A DNA stretch of 64,000 nt from Teretinema zuelzerae (GCF_021021555.1 NZ_JAINWA010000003.1:1674001-1738000), one strand, 5' to 3'; positions 8,673-17,795 are shown, counted from the first letter of the stretch. A program made the numbers and translations. The notes: a model not told the origin generated them from the sequence alone.

Positions 8673-10199
8673 ATGGCCCGCACTGAAACAACAGCACAAT
8701 GGCAGAAAAACCTGATCAAGCAGGATGAAATCGACCGATACCTCTCGAGCGGAAAGGATTTTATCGACGACGAAGCGATCGAGAACGAAATCAAGGCGAA
8801 CAGTTCGGCCTCCCCGGAACGCATCCGGGAGATCGTTAAAAAGGCCTTCGACATCAAATTGATGGACTCCGCGGACGTCGCAGCCCTCCTTTCCGTGACG
8901 GACCCGGCCCTCAAGGAAGAAATTTTCGCGGCTGCCCGCGAAATCAAGATGAAGGTATACGACAAGCGCGTCGTCACCTTCGCTCCCCTCTACTGCAGCA
9001 GCAAATGCGTGAACGCTTGCTCCTATTGCGGCTTCCGCTGCGGAAACGAAGCGATCGAACGCCGCGTCCTCAGCCTCGACGAAGTCGAAGCCGAAGCGCG
9101 GGTGCTCGCTTCCAAGATCGGGCACAAGCGGCTCGTCATGGTGTACGGCGAACACCCGGACACGGACGCCGACTACATCGCGGAAACCATGTGCCGGGTA
9201 TATTCAATTAAAGATCCCGTGCGCGGAGGAGTCGGAGAAATTCGCCGGGTCAATATTAACGCCGCTCCTCTCCCGATTGAAGGCCTCGTTAAGTTGCGCG
9301 AGGCCGGCATCGGCACCTATCAGGTATTTCAGGAAACCTACCATCACGATACCTATCGAAAAGTGCATCCGGAAGGAACGCTGAAAGGAAACTATCCCTG
9401 GAGGCTCTACGCCCTCCACCGGGCCATGGACGCCGGAATCGACGACGTGGCGGTGGGAGCCCTTTTCGGCCTCTACGACTGGAAGTTCGAGGTGATGGGA
9501 CTGGTCGCCCACGCGCGGGACCTGGAAAAACGGTTCGGACTGGGACCGCACACCGTTTCCGTCCCGCGCCTCGAACCCGCCGCTGACACCGATTTCTCCT
9601 GGGTGAAGCACTGGGTGAGCGACGAGGACTTCCGCTACCTGATCGCGGTGATCCGCCTCGCGATTCCCTATGCCGGGCTCATCGTCACCAACCGCGAAAA
9701 ACCGGAAATGATTCGTTCGGTCATCAAGATGTGCACCCAGCGCGACGCCGACACCCGGGTGGGAATCGGCGCGTATTCTGACGCCTTCCCCGAAACAGAA
9801 GCCGGAGCGATCAACCATCAGCAGGAAGAAAAGCAGCAATTCATGCTCGGCGACACGCGCAGCCTCGACGCGATCATCCGCGAACTGGTGGACATGGGGC
9901 ATATCGTTTCCTTCTGCACCGCCGGCTACCGCTGCGGCCGGACCGGAAAGAAAATCATGGACGCGCTTTCCTCCGGACAGGAAGGATGCTTCTGCAAACT
10001 GAACGCGGTTCTTACCTTCCAGGAATGGCTAGAGGACTTCGCTACCGGAGACACCAAGGAAAAAGGATCGAAGATCATCGACAAAGAGATGGAGGAAATC
10101 CGGGCGCGCGTTCCAGCCGACTTCAGCAAGGCTCAGCTCGAACATCTGGAAAAAGGACTCCTCCGCATCCGCGCCGGCGAGCGCGATCTGTATTTCTGA
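8673..10199 (+). CDS. hydG: [FeFe]-hydrogenase maturase HydG (radical SAM tyrosine lyase)
   Basis: 508 residues. HydG cleaves tyrosine to make the CO and CN ligands of the H-cluster. The radical-SAM motif CVNACSYC is at about residues 112-119, within CSSKCVNACSYCGFRC. Other conserved parts are VFQETYHHDTY, the ThiH-like core, and the C-terminal auxiliary-cluster region CTAGYRCGRTG...GQEGCFCKLNA, which carries the CX2CX22C-type cluster ligands. AAGGAGATACCC precedes the ATG. It is followed after 17 bases by the lyase gene. The structural hydrogenase genes are not in the window. Confidence 0.96.
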   Translation: MARTETTAQWQKNLIKQDEIDRYLSSGKDFIDDEAIENEIKANSSASPERIREIVKKAFDIKLMDSADVAALLSVTDPALKEEIFAAAREIKMKVYDKRVVTFAPLYCSSKCVNACSYCGFRCGNEAIERRVLSLDEVEAEARVLASKIGHKRLVMVYGEHPDTDADYIAETMCRVYSIKDPVRGGVGEIRRVNINAAPLPIEGLVKLREAGIGTYQVFQETYHHDTYRKVHPEGTLKGNYPWRLYALHRAMDAGIDDVAVGALFGLYDWKFEVMGLVAHARDLEKRFGLGPHTVSVPRLEPAADTDFSWVKHWVSDEDFRYLIAVIRLAIPYAGLIVTNREKPEMIRSVIKMCTQRDADTRVGIGAYSDAFPETEAGAINHQQEEKQQFMLGDTRSLDAIIRELVDMGHIVSFCTAGYRCGRTGKKIMDALSSGQEGCFCKLNAVLTFQEWLEDFATGDTKEKGSKIIDKEMEEIRARVPADFSKAQLEHLEKGLLRIRAGERDLYF

Positions 10200-10216
10200 C
10201 CGTAAAGGACTCGAGC

Positions 10217-11590
10217 ATGACCGATACCGAACGAAATGCCGAACAACTCCGCGCGCAGCCGGGCGATCCGCGCGGAATTCAAACCATGCGCGCAATGGAT
10301 AATTTTCGCATCGCCGGACGGCCGGTCAGAACAGAACTCGTTCGCGCGTACGCGCTTGTAAAAAAAGCCTGCGCCCGCGTGAACGGGGAACTCGGATTCC
10401 TGGGCGCGGACCGGGCCGCCGCCATAGAAGCAGTCTGCGACGAAATCGCCGAGGGAACGCACGATCGATGGTTTACGGTGGACGCTCTCCAGGGAGGGGC
10501 CGGCACGTCGACGAACATGAACGTCAACGAGGTCATAGCCCATCTTGCCTCCGCTCGCCTCGGACAAGCGGGAAGCGTCGAGCCCTTGCGCGACGTGAAC
10601 CTTCATCAGTCGACGAACGACACCTACCCCACCGCGCTCAAGCTCTGCGCGGCCCTCCGCCTCGCTCAAGCCGCAAAGGCGGCGGAAGCCCTGCAGGGCG
10701 CCTACCAGAAAAAAGAAACAGAATTTGCTTCAATCGTTGCCGTCGGCCGGACGGAAATGCAAAGCGCCGTTCCCATGACGCTCGGCGCGATATTCTCAAG
10801 CTTCGCCGAAGCCGCCGGCCGCGACCGCTGGCGTATATTCAAATGCGAAGAGCGGATACGGACGGTGAATCTCGGCGGCACTGCCGTGGGGACCGGGCTC
10901 GCGGCGCCGCGAGACTACATTTTTCGCGCGACGGACGAGCTCCGCAGAATCTCGGGAGTGCGCCTCGCGCGCGGAGAAAACCTCGTAGACCAGACTGCAA
11001 ACGCCGACGCCTTCGCGGAAGTCGCGGGAATCCTGTCCGCCTTCGCGGCGAACCTTGAAAAGCAGGCAAGCGACATCCGCTTTCTCTCCCATACCGGCGA
11101 AATCCGCCTTCCCGCCCTGCAGGCCGGCTCGTCGATAATGCCGGGCAAGATCAACCCCGTCGTTTGCGAAGCGGTCATCCAGGCCGGCATGAAGGCGAGG
11201 AGCCTCTGCGCCCTGGTTGCCGAGGCGGCGTCCCGGGGAACGCTCCAAATCAACGAGTTTCTCCCGCTCATCGCGGATTCGCTTCTGGAAGCGATCGATC
11301 TCGCCGAGCGGAGTGCGGAAGCGCTTGCGGCCCATGTTGCACTCATCGCCGCGAATCCTTCCGTTTGCGCGGAACTGGTTCGCCGGGACCGGATGATCGT
11401 CACCGCTTTTCTTCCGGACCTCGGATACGCGGCCGCGGAGAAGCTGCTCGCGGAATTCGACGCGGCTCGCGAAACGGACGGAGCTCTCGAAATAAGGTCA
11501 TTTCTCGAATCGAGGCTCGGCGCCGAAGCCGTCAAGCAAAAGATTTCGCCTTCTTCGCTTTCGGAGCTGGGCTACAGGAGGAATCAATGA
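10217..11590 (+). CDS. Aspartase/fumarase-superfamily lyase in the hyd operon
   Basis: 457 residues from the ATG at 10217. The superfamily signature SSIMPGKINPVV is present, with TSTNMNVNEVIA and HQSTNDTYPTA. These enzymes eliminate ammonia or another group to give fumarate. Aspartate ammonia-lyase is the closest guess, but argininosuccinate lyase-like or other substrates cannot be excluded. Its stop overlaps the hydF start (ATGA), so translation is coupled. A fumarase/aspartase homologue inside a hydrogenase maturation operon is known from several anaerobes, and HydE/HydG chemistry makes a metabolic link plausible. Confidence 0.85.
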   Translation: MTDTERNAEQLRAQPGDPRGIQTMRAMDNFRIAGRPVRTELVRAYALVKKACARVNGELGFLGADRAAAIEAVCDEIAEGTHDRWFTVDALQGGAGTSTNMNVNEVIAHLASARLGQAGSVEPLRDVNLHQSTNDTYPTALKLCAALRLAQAAKAAEALQGAYQKKETEFASIVAVGRTEMQSAVPMTLGAIFSSFAEAAGRDRWRIFKCEERIRTVNLGGTAVGTGLAAPRDYIFRATDELRRISGVRLARGENLVDQTANADAFAEVAGILSAFAANLEKQASDIRFLSHTGEIRLPALQAGSSIMPGKINPVVCEAVIQAGMKARSLCALVAEAASRGTLQINEFLPLIADSLLEAIDLAERSAEALAAHVALIAANPSVCAELVRRDRMIVTAFLPDLGYAAAEKLLAEFDAARETDGALEIRSFLESRLGAEAVKQKISPSSLSELGYRRNQ

Positions 11591-12879
11591 ATCAGACGCC
11601 GCGCGGACTTCGCGTCCACATCGGAATATTCGGCCGGACGAACACCGGTAAATCGAGCTTCCTCAACCTCGTCACCGGACAATCGACGGCCATCGTCTCG
11701 CCGGTCGCAGGAACCACCACCGACGTCGTGGAAAAAAGCATGGAGCTGCTTCCGCTCGGCCCGGTGACCTTTCTGGACACCGCAGGCATCGACGATTCGT
11801 CGGAGATAGGAAGCCTGAGAATAGAAAAAACGAGCAAGGCTCTGGAGTCCTCGGATGTGTCAGTGCTCGTGGCGGAAGCCGGAGTCTGGACGGAATACGA
11901 AGAAACGCTCGCCGCCCGATGCGCAGAACAAAAAACGCCGCTGATCGTCGCAATCAACAAAACCGACGTCGCGGCGCCTTCGGAGCAATGGCTCGGCGAA
12001 CTTTCCTCCCGGTTTCCGGGAGCGGGTTTTCTCGAGATCTCCTGCGTACAGGCAGCGCACAAGCCCGAGCTCCGCGAAAGGGCGATCTCGGCCTTCAAGG
12101 CTCTTCTCCTCGAACGGATTCCGGAAAGCGCCCTGGAACTCCCTGCGATTCTCGGCGATTTGCTTCCGTCCGGAAAAGGCCTTCCTCTCGTCGTACTCGT
12201 GGTCCCCATCGATCTTCAGGCCCCGAAAGGAAGACTGATTCTCCCGCAGGTCCAGGCCATCCGCGACGCCCTCGATTCGGACGCGGCGGTCGTAGTCGTA
12301 AAGGACCGGGAGTACCCCGCCCTCCTCGACAAACTGGGGGCGGAACCGGATCTCGTAGTGTGCGATTCGCAGGCGGTCCTGAAAACCGCGGCCGATACTC
12401 CAGATCGGATTCCGCTCACCACCTTCTCCATCCTTTTTTCCCGATTCAAGGGAGACATCGTCTCCATGGCCGCCGGAGCCGCCGCGATAGAAACGCTCAA
12501 AGCCGGAGACCGGGTGCTCATCGCCGAAGCCTGCACGCACCACTCGCTGGAAGACGACATCGGCAGGGTGAAAATCCCCCGCTGGCTCAGACAATATACC
12601 GGACTCGATCTCGCGATCGACCACTGCACCGGAAAAGACTATCCTGAAAATCTGGGAGAGTACCGCCTGATCATCCACTGCGGTTCCTGCACCCTCACCA
12701 GAAGGCAGATGCTTTCTCGCATCGAACGCGCGGGCCCGCGGGCGATTACGAATTACGGCATGGCGATTTCAGTTCTGCAGGGAGTTGCCGAACGAGCCCT
12801 CGAACCCTTCCCCCAGGCTCTGGACGCGTATCGGAAAGCCCGTAAAACCGTTTCCGCGCCGAAGGAGAGCTTCAGATGA
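11587..12879 (+). CDS. hydF: [FeFe]-hydrogenase maturation GTPase HydF
   Basis: 430 residues. HydF is the scaffold that receives the 2Fe precursor from HydE and HydG and delivers it to the hydrogenase. The N-terminal Era-like G domain shows GRTNTGKSS (G1), AGTTTD (G2), DTAGIDD (G3) and NKTD (G4). The C-terminal cluster site has CTHH about 50 residues before HCGSC, matching the family CxH...HCxxC pattern. The start overlaps the upstream stop by four bases, and AGGAGG lies just before it. Its own stop overlaps hydE in the same way. Confidence 0.96.
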   Translation: MNQTPRGLRVHIGIFGRTNTGKSSFLNLVTGQSTAIVSPVAGTTTDVVEKSMELLPLGPVTFLDTAGIDDSSEIGSLRIEKTSKALESSDVSVLVAEAGVWTEYEETLAARCAEQKTPLIVAINKTDVAAPSEQWLGELSSRFPGAGFLEISCVQAAHKPELRERAISAFKALLLERIPESALELPAILGDLLPSGKGLPLVVLVVPIDLQAPKGRLILPQVQAIRDALDSDAAVVVVKDREYPALLDKLGAEPDLVVCDSQAVLKTAADTPDRIPLTTFSILFSRFKGDIVSMAAGAAAIETLKAGDRVLIAEACTHHSLEDDIGRVKIPRWLRQYTGLDLAIDHCTGKDYPENLGEYRLIIHCGSCTLTRRQMLSRIERAGPRAITNYGMAISVLQGVAERALEPFPQALDAYRKARKTVSAPKESFR

Positions 12880-13979
12880 GAACAGAATTTCTCGACCGTT
12901 TCAAACGCGTTTTCCCCGACCCCCGCTTCCCCGATCCGGTGCGGCCGGACATCGAAGATCTCGTCTTCTTTCTTGATTCGGAAGATCCCGGGGAAAACGC
13001 CTACCTCTTCGATAAAGCCGCAGAGGTAAGAGACATTCACTGCGGCAGACGAATGGTGGTGCGCGGGCTTTTAGAATTCTCGAGCCACTGTTCCAACACC
13101 TGCCTCTATTGCGGACTCAACCGGAACAATCTCCGCGCCCAGCGCTACCGGCTCTCCGCGGAGGAGATCAGCGAAGGAGCGGCCCTCGTCCATGCGGCGG
13201 GAATACGCACAATCGTCATGCAGTCGGGAGAAGACTCCTTTCCCGCCGACAGGCTCGCCGAAGCGATCAGGGAAATAAAAAAGCGCTTCGATCTCGCGAT
13301 CACCCTCTCGGTCGGCGAACGAAGCCGCGCGGATTATGCGCTGTGGAAAGAAGCCGGAGCGGACCGCTACCTTCTGCGCATCGAAAGCACGGATGAAAAA
13401 CTCTACCGTTCAATGCACATCGGACGCGAAGTTGCGACCCGGCTTGAATGCCTGGAAAATCTCCGCGGCCTCGGCTACCAGGTCGGAAGCGGCATCATGG
13501 TCGGTCCTCCCGGACAAACCGCCGAAATCCTCGCCCGCGACATCCTCTTCCTCGCCGAGCGCGAGTGCGACATGATCGGTATCGGACCGTTCATTCCGCA
13601 TCCGGACACTCCCTTCGGAAGCGCCCGGGCGGGAGGCGTTCCGCTTACGCTGAGAACCCTCGCACTGCTGCGCCTCCTCACCCGGAACGCCTGGCTTCCG
13701 GCGACGACAGCCCTCGGAAGCATGGACCGTGATTACCGAACCGACGCTCTTAAAGCGGGGGCGAACGTGCTCATGCCGAACTTCTCCCCTCGAGAAGTGA
13801 AAACCAAATACGAAATATACCCGGGGAAACGGTGCGTTACGGAAGGAACCGGAGCCTGCGCAGGCTGCACCGAGCGGATTGCCCGCGAAGCCGGACTCGA
13901 ACTCGACCTCTCTCGCGCCGACAGTTTGAAAATGAAAACGGCCCCGGATTACGCATCCAGGGCCGCTTCGGATCAATAA
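12876..13979 (+). CDS. hydE: [FeFe]-hydrogenase maturase HydE (radical SAM)
   Basis: 367 residues. The radical-SAM motif CSNTCLYC is at about residues 72-79, followed by the HydE/BioB-like barrel (IVMQSGED, LRIESTDEKLY, GSGIMVGPPGQT, GIGPFIPHPDTP). HydE supplies part of the H-cluster azadithiolate/iron precursor. A C-terminal CAGC pair may bind an accessory cluster. The ATG overlaps the hydF stop. It is the last gene of the operon; the next gene is convergent, 12 bases away. Confidence 0.95.
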   Translation: MRTEFLDRFKRVFPDPRFPDPVRPDIEDLVFFLDSEDPGENAYLFDKAAEVRDIHCGRRMVVRGLLEFSSHCSNTCLYCGLNRNNLRAQRYRLSAEEISEGAALVHAAGIRTIVMQSGEDSFPADRLAEAIREIKKRFDLAITLSVGERSRADYALWKEAGADRYLLRIESTDEKLYRSMHIGREVATRLECLENLRGLGYQVGSGIMVGPPGQTAEILARDILFLAERECDMIGIGPFIPHPDTPFGSARAGGVPLTLRTLALLRLLTRNAWLPATTALGSMDRDYRTDALKAGANVLMPNFSPREVKTKYEIYPGKRCVTEGTGACAGCTERIAREAGLELDLSRADSLKMKTAPDYASRAASDQ

Positions 13980-13991
13980 AAATTCTCCGCT

Positions 13992-14720
13992 TTATTCTAC
14001 ATAGGTCCACATGATTTCTTCGCGCGGATCAGGCGTTACGCCCTTTCGCGCGAAGAGCTCGCTCAGCGTGACCAACTCGTAACCCTGCGCGAGCAGCTCC
14101 GGAATCAGGATGTCCAGGGCCTCCGGCGTGGGATGCGGATACGGCTGCACGTCGTGAAGCAGAACGATCGCTCCGTCCCTCATGCCCTTGAGAACGTTCG
14201 CGGCGCGGTCCTCTGCCGAGGTTCCGCAGCCGGCCCAATCCATTCCGAGAACGCCGCCGGCGAACGGAAGTCCGGCCTCAGCGAAGAGAACCTCGCTGGT
14301 GGCGAGATTCGGCGGCCTGAAAAAGCGCGGAGTCTGTCCGGTATACCGCTGAATTGCAGCAGCGGTTTTATCGAGAGACGCTCGAATATCAGCAGGCGAC
14401 TTTTCGTTCAAACTCTCCCATCCCCAGGAATGGTTTCCGAACTCGTGTCCGGCTTCCGCCATGCGCTTCGCCAAATCCGCGGTATCCTCGCTCAACAGTT
14501 GTCCGACGACGAAAAACGTCGCCTTTACGCCGTAGGCGTCCAGCTTATCCAATACAAGCGCCGTCTTTTCGATATCGGGACCGTCGTCGAAAGTAAGGGC
14601 GCAGAGTTTTTTCGGTTCGGCCACCGCAGTCTCCTTCGCGGCAGGCTTCGAAGCGCAGGAGCTCAAAGCAACGAGCGCAGCCGCGGCCGCCATAATACCA
14701 ATTTTCAATTTCATGTTCAT
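13992..14720 (-). CDS. Polysaccharide deacetylase (NodB/CE4) lipoprotein
   Basis: 242 residues. A signal segment ends in the lipobox LSSC (Cys about residue 22). The NodB fold is clear: motif 1 TFDDGPD (general base and metal Asp), motif 3 FFRPPN, motif 4 DWAG and motif 5 IVLLHD. Motif 2, normally H(S/T)xxH, reads HSWGW, so the second zinc-binding His is replaced by Trp. It is seven bases downstream of the secreted accessory gene, so the two form an operon opposite the xylanase regulator. Acetyl-xylan or chitin-like substrates are plausible. The altered metal site makes activity uncertain. Confidence 0.85.
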   Translation of the reverse strand: MNMKLKIGIMAAAAALVALSSCASKPAAKETAVAEPKKLCALTFDDGPDIEKTALVLDKLDAYGVKATFFVVGQLLSEDTADLAKRMAEAGHEFGNHSWGWESLNEKSPADIRASLDKTAAAIQRYTGQTPRFFRPPNLATSEVLFAEAGLPFAGGVLGMDWAGCGTSAEDRAANVLKGMRDGAIVLLHDVQPYPHPTPEALDILIPELLAQGYELVTLSELFARKGVTPDPREEIMWTYVE

Positions 14721-14727
14721 CCTCTTT

Positions 14728-15351
14728 TTACTCGACAGAGATATAATAATCGTACGTAACCGTCCAATCCCCGCCGTTCAGGTCGTAGCCCGCCGCTCCG
14801 TCGGGAGCCGCGGGAAGAGTCCACTGGGCTTCGAGTCCGTTATAGCCGTACATATTCTCCGATTTCATATGAAGCATGAGGCCCTTCTTTCCGCCTACTT
14901 CGACTACAGTTCCGTTGTCTGCCGCGGGGCGGCCTTGAGTCTTCGAAACGTCGCCCGACTTCCCGTCTTCGAAATCGAGGAAATACACCGTCTTTCCTTT
15001 TCCGTCCACGATCTTCACATTATCGATCACCAGGACCACGTCCTTGGACGGCTTGTCGGTATTCGATTTGATGCGGAACACGTTCATGTTCGAAAAGTTT
15101 CCGTTCGTACCGTCGTAGGTCGTCGCGTCCTTGGTTACCTTTATGGAATAGGTATTCCATGCGTTGGGCTTGTATTTCAGCTTGAGCTCGTCGCTTCCCT
15201 TCAGATAGATGCAGGACCAGGACGGCGTATAGAACGCTCCCTGAACCATCAGCGGCTGGACTCCCTTCGGAATTGCCGTATCCGCGCCGTACAGCGCGGC
15301 GCCCGCGACTACCAAAACCGCTATCAAACCGATAATCTTTCCTTTGTTCAT
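14728..15351 (-). CDS. Secreted beta-rich protein of the xylan locus (possible carbohydrate-binding)
   Basis: 207 residues. A short N-terminal hydrophobic segment (IIGLIAVLVVAGAALYGA) is a signal peptide or anchor. The rest is rich in Trp, Tyr and Gly with beta-strand pattern (WNTYSIKVTKD, VVLVIDNVKIVDGKGKTVYFLDFEDG), typical of jelly-roll carbohydrate-binding modules, though no CBM family was identified. It shares an operon with the deacetylase and lies divergent from the regulator, with the putative operator between them. A role in binding plant polysaccharide is inferred. Confidence 0.6.
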   Translation of the reverse strand: MNKGKIIGLIAVLVVAGAALYGADTAIPKGVQPLMVQGAFYTPSWSCIYLKGSDELKLKYKPNAWNTYSIKVTKDATTYDGTNGNFSNMNVFRIKSNTDKPSKDVVLVIDNVKIVDGKGKTVYFLDFEDGKSGDVSKTQGRPAADNGTVVEVGGKKGLMLHMKSENMYGYNGLEAQWTLPAAPDGAAGYDLNGGDWTVTYDYYISVE

Positions 15352-15365
15352 GTCTCTCTCCTTAT

Positions 15366-15420
15366 ATCAGGCGGTCGCCTGATTAAGGCCATTCTATTCC
15401 ATTCTGTTCCATTCTGCAAC
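15366..15420. promoter_or_regulatory. Putative operator: three 10-bp direct repeats plus inverted repeat
   Basis: Three tandem 10-mers, ATTCTATTCC, ATTCTGTTCC and ATTCTGCAAC, occupy 15391-15420. ATCAGGCG-GT-CGCCTGAT, an 8-bp inverted repeat, lies at 15366-15383. Both sit between the accessory gene and the divergent GntR-type regulator. The complement of the 10-mers contains CAGAA units like those before the xylanase gene, so a shared operator for the local regulator is likely. Confidence 0.55.
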
Positions 15421-15485
15421 AAAAAAAATATTGATGTTTACTGTTTAAACTGGTATAAGTGATGAATCGCTACATTGGAGAAACC

Positions 15486-16541
15486 GTGAAACTGACGAGC
15501 GAAGAACTGGGATCCATAAACGAAGCCTCGAATCAACCGAAATTTCTTCAAATCGCGGATCGCCTCCGCGAGCTTATCGACTGCGGCCGACTCTCCCTCG
15601 GCGACCGGCTTCCCTCCGTCAACGAGATCATCGCCCACTTCTCCGTATCCCGCGACACGGCCGTCAAAGCCTACCAGGAACTCAAAGACCGCGGACTTAT
15701 CGAAGCGACTCCCAATAAAGCCTGCTTCGTCAGCAACACCCTCCTCACCGACGACCCGCCGCGCATCCTCTTTCTCGCTGATTCCATGTCTCCCTTCAAG
15801 GAACGCCTCTACTTCGGCCTGATCGACTCCCTCCCGAGCGGCTACTACGTCGACATTTACACCCACGGCGACGACTTCGACACCCTCCGCACGATTTACG
15901 AAAAGTACCGGGCTATGCGCAACTGCGCCGCCATGATGATCATACCGACCTCGGCCCAGAACCGCGAATACGAGTATTTCCGATACGTAAATCCGGGAAA
16001 TCTCCTGTTTCTGGACCGCAGGGTTTCAGGACTCCGCCATCCGGCAGTGTGGCAAGACTTCCGCCACGGTTTTCACTCGGCACTGGTCGCGCAAACCGCA
16101 ATTTTAAGCCGCTATACGCGCCTCGTATTTCTTACCAAATTCTATACCAATCCCATAATAGAAGAAATGAAGGAAGGACTGTCCCGCTTCGCCGCAGGAG
16201 CCCGCATCCCCTTTCATCAGCTTCGCGCGCCCTTCACCGACCGGGACGCAGCAGCCGTTATCCAGCCGGAGGCAGGCGACGTCTACTTCATCCTCGACGA
16301 CCATCTGCTCTCCCAGCTTCTCCAGGCCTGCGAAGCCCGGAACCTGCGGGTCGGCCCGGACGTCGGAGCAGTCGCGATCAACGAGGGTCCGCTGTACCCC
16401 GCCCTCAAGGTTCCAGTAAGCGTTCTCTCCGCCGATTTCTACGCCCTCGGAGCAGAGGCCGCCGGCTTCATCGCAAACGGATCCGTCCCCGCGGCCCCGG
16501 TGGAAACCCGCCTTACCGTCCGGGCCTCTCTTCTCCCGTAA
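15486..16541 (+). CDS. GntR-type transcriptional regulator with sugar-binding-like C-terminal domain
   Basis: About 351 residues from the GTG at 15486, chosen because GGAG lies five bases upstream; an ATG at 15462 is the alternative. Residues ~15-80 form a GntR winged helix (FLQIADRLRELIDCGRLSLG DRLPSV, SRDTAVKAYQELKDRGLIE). The remaining ~260 residues resemble a periplasmic-binding-protein/LacI effector domain (ILFLADSMSPFKERLYFGL, VGAVAINEGPLYP). This GntR/LacI hybrid type controls sugar use. Its place between the accessory/deacetylase operon and the xylanase gene suggests it responds to xylan breakdown products. Confidence 0.85.
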   Translation: MKLTSEELGSINEASNQPKFLQIADRLRELIDCGRLSLGDRLPSVNEIIAHFSVSRDTAVKAYQELKDRGLIEATPNKACFVSNTLLTDDPPRILFLADSMSPFKERLYFGLIDSLPSGYYVDIYTHGDDFDTLRTIYEKYRAMRNCAAMMIIPTSAQNREYEYFRYVNPGNLLFLDRRVSGLRHPAVWQDFRHGFHSALVAQTAILSRYTRLVFLTKFYTNPIIEEMKEGLSRFAAGARIPFHQLRAPFTDRDAAAVIQPEAGDVYFILDDHLLSQLLQACEARNLRVGPDVGAVAINEGPLYPALKVPVSVLSADFYALGAEAAGFIANGSVPAAPVETRLTVRASLLP

Positions 16542-16561
16542 AAAAAACTCTTTTTTTACAA

Positions 16562-16581
16562 GCAGAACAGTGCAGAACGGA
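16562..16581. promoter_or_regulatory. Putative operator upstream of the xylanase gene
   Basis: Two copies of GCAGAAC with a 10-bp period (GCAGAACAGT, GCAGAACGGA) lie about 50 bases before the xylanase ATG. They match the complement of the triple repeat at 15391-15420. Confidence 0.5.
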
Positions 16582-16631
16582 TAAACCATGATATACTCGA
16601 CCTCAGGATTACAATCACCGGAGGAATATCC

Positions 16632-17693
16632 ATGCTCAAAGAGCGACCAACCAAAACCGCCACTGTTTCCGCCGTCTGCATCGCCGTCGGGCTCCTCGGC
16701 CTGATAAGCGGCTGCGCCTCGCCCAAAAACCTTCATGAACTCGCATCGAAGAAAAATCTCAACTTCGGAGTCGCCATCCAGGCAGGAGACGTTCTCAGCC
16801 TTGAAACCAGCGCCCTCCTGAAAGAACACTTCAACCTCATCGTCCCTGAAAACACCATGAAATGGAAAAACATCAGGCCGACGAAAACCTTCTGGAACTG
16901 GTCCGACATGGACAACATGGTGGACTTCGCCGAAAAAAACGGAATGGTGATCCGCGGACACACCTTCGTTTGGCACCAGCAGAACGCTCCCTACGTCGAC
17001 AGCCTTAAAACAAAGGACGAAGCGGTCGCCATGCTCACCGAACAAATTACCATGGTGATGGAGCGCTATAAAGGAAGAGTCTTCGAGTACGACGTCGCGA
17101 ACGAAGTCCTCAACGAGGACGGAACTCTGCGCGACACGGTCTGGCTCAGAACCATCGGCCCCGAATACATCGACATCGCGTTCAAAGCCGCCCGCGCGGC
17201 CGACCCCAAGGCCCGCCTCGTCCTCAACGACTACAGCAACGAATACGCCGGAACCGCGAAAGGCGACGCCTTCTACGAACTGTGCAAGGACATGAAAAAC
17301 CGCGGAATCCCGATAGACGGCGCCGGCCTTCAGCTCCACCTCGTCGCGGAACACACGTTCAACCGCGAAGGCCTGCTCGCGCAAATCCGCCGCTTCGCCG
17401 AACTCGGAATGTTCGTCACCTTCACCGAAATAGACGTCCGCATCGCAATGCCCTCAAGCCCGGAAAAGGAAGCTCAGCAAACCGAGATATTCAAAGGCCT
17501 CATGGAAATCGCGGCGACAGAGCCGAACACCGGACACTTCGTCGTATGGGGCTACACCGACGCGAAAAGCTGGATCCCCGGCACCTTCCCCGGCTACGGC
17601 TCGGCCCACCTCTTCGACAAGGCATCCCAGCCCAAGCCCGTCTTCGAGGACCTCAAAAAAATCCTCGCAGACTCTCCCAAGCGTAAAAAATAA
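16632..17693 (+). CDS. Endo-1,4-beta-xylanase, GH10 family, lipoprotein
   Basis: 353 residues. The signal peptide ends with lipobox LISGC (Cys about residue 28), so the enzyme is anchored at the cell surface. GH10 landmarks: ENTMKW, RGHTFVWH, the acid/base Glu in DVANEVLNEDG, LNDY, GAGLQLHL, and the nucleophile Glu in FTEIDVRI, with WGYTDAKSW near the end. Length equals a single catalytic domain without extra binding modules. GGAGGAATATCC precedes the ATG. It is likely controlled by the adjacent GntR-type regulator. Confidence 0.95.
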   Translation: MLKERPTKTATVSAVCIAVGLLGLISGCASPKNLHELASKKNLNFGVAIQAGDVLSLETSALLKEHFNLIVPENTMKWKNIRPTKTFWNWSDMDNMVDFAEKNGMVIRGHTFVWHQQNAPYVDSLKTKDEAVAMLTEQITMVMERYKGRVFEYDVANEVLNEDGTLRDTVWLRTIGPEYIDIAFKAARAADPKARLVLNDYSNEYAGTAKGDAFYELCKDMKNRGIPIDGAGLQLHLVAEHTFNREGLLAQIRRFAELGMFVTFTEIDVRIAMPSSPEKEAQQTEIFKGLMEIAATEPNTGHFVVWGYTDAKSWIPGTFPGYGSAHLFDKASQPKPVFEDLKKILADSPKRKK

Positions 17694-17767
17694 CCTTCCC
17701 GCCAGGCGCAATACGCAGCCTTCCCTCCCTGAGCGAAACATCCCGCTTGGGGCGGAGGACAAAAAAA

Positions 17768-17795
17768 AGCCGGCCCCGAAACGCCGGGACCGGCT
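17768..17795 (-). terminator. Rho-independent terminator for yjbQ
   Basis: A GC-rich stem of about ten pairs with one mismatch (AGCCGG.CCC / GGG.CCGGCT) is bordered on its left by eight A residues, which read as a T-run on the minus strand. It fits termination of the minus-strand gene at 17909-18298. Confidence 0.7.

Noticed and set aside
9986-10216. Long N-terminal extension of the lyase frame inside hydG
   Set aside because: The overlap with hydG is a shadow frame; the ATG at 10217 gives the normal family N-terminus.
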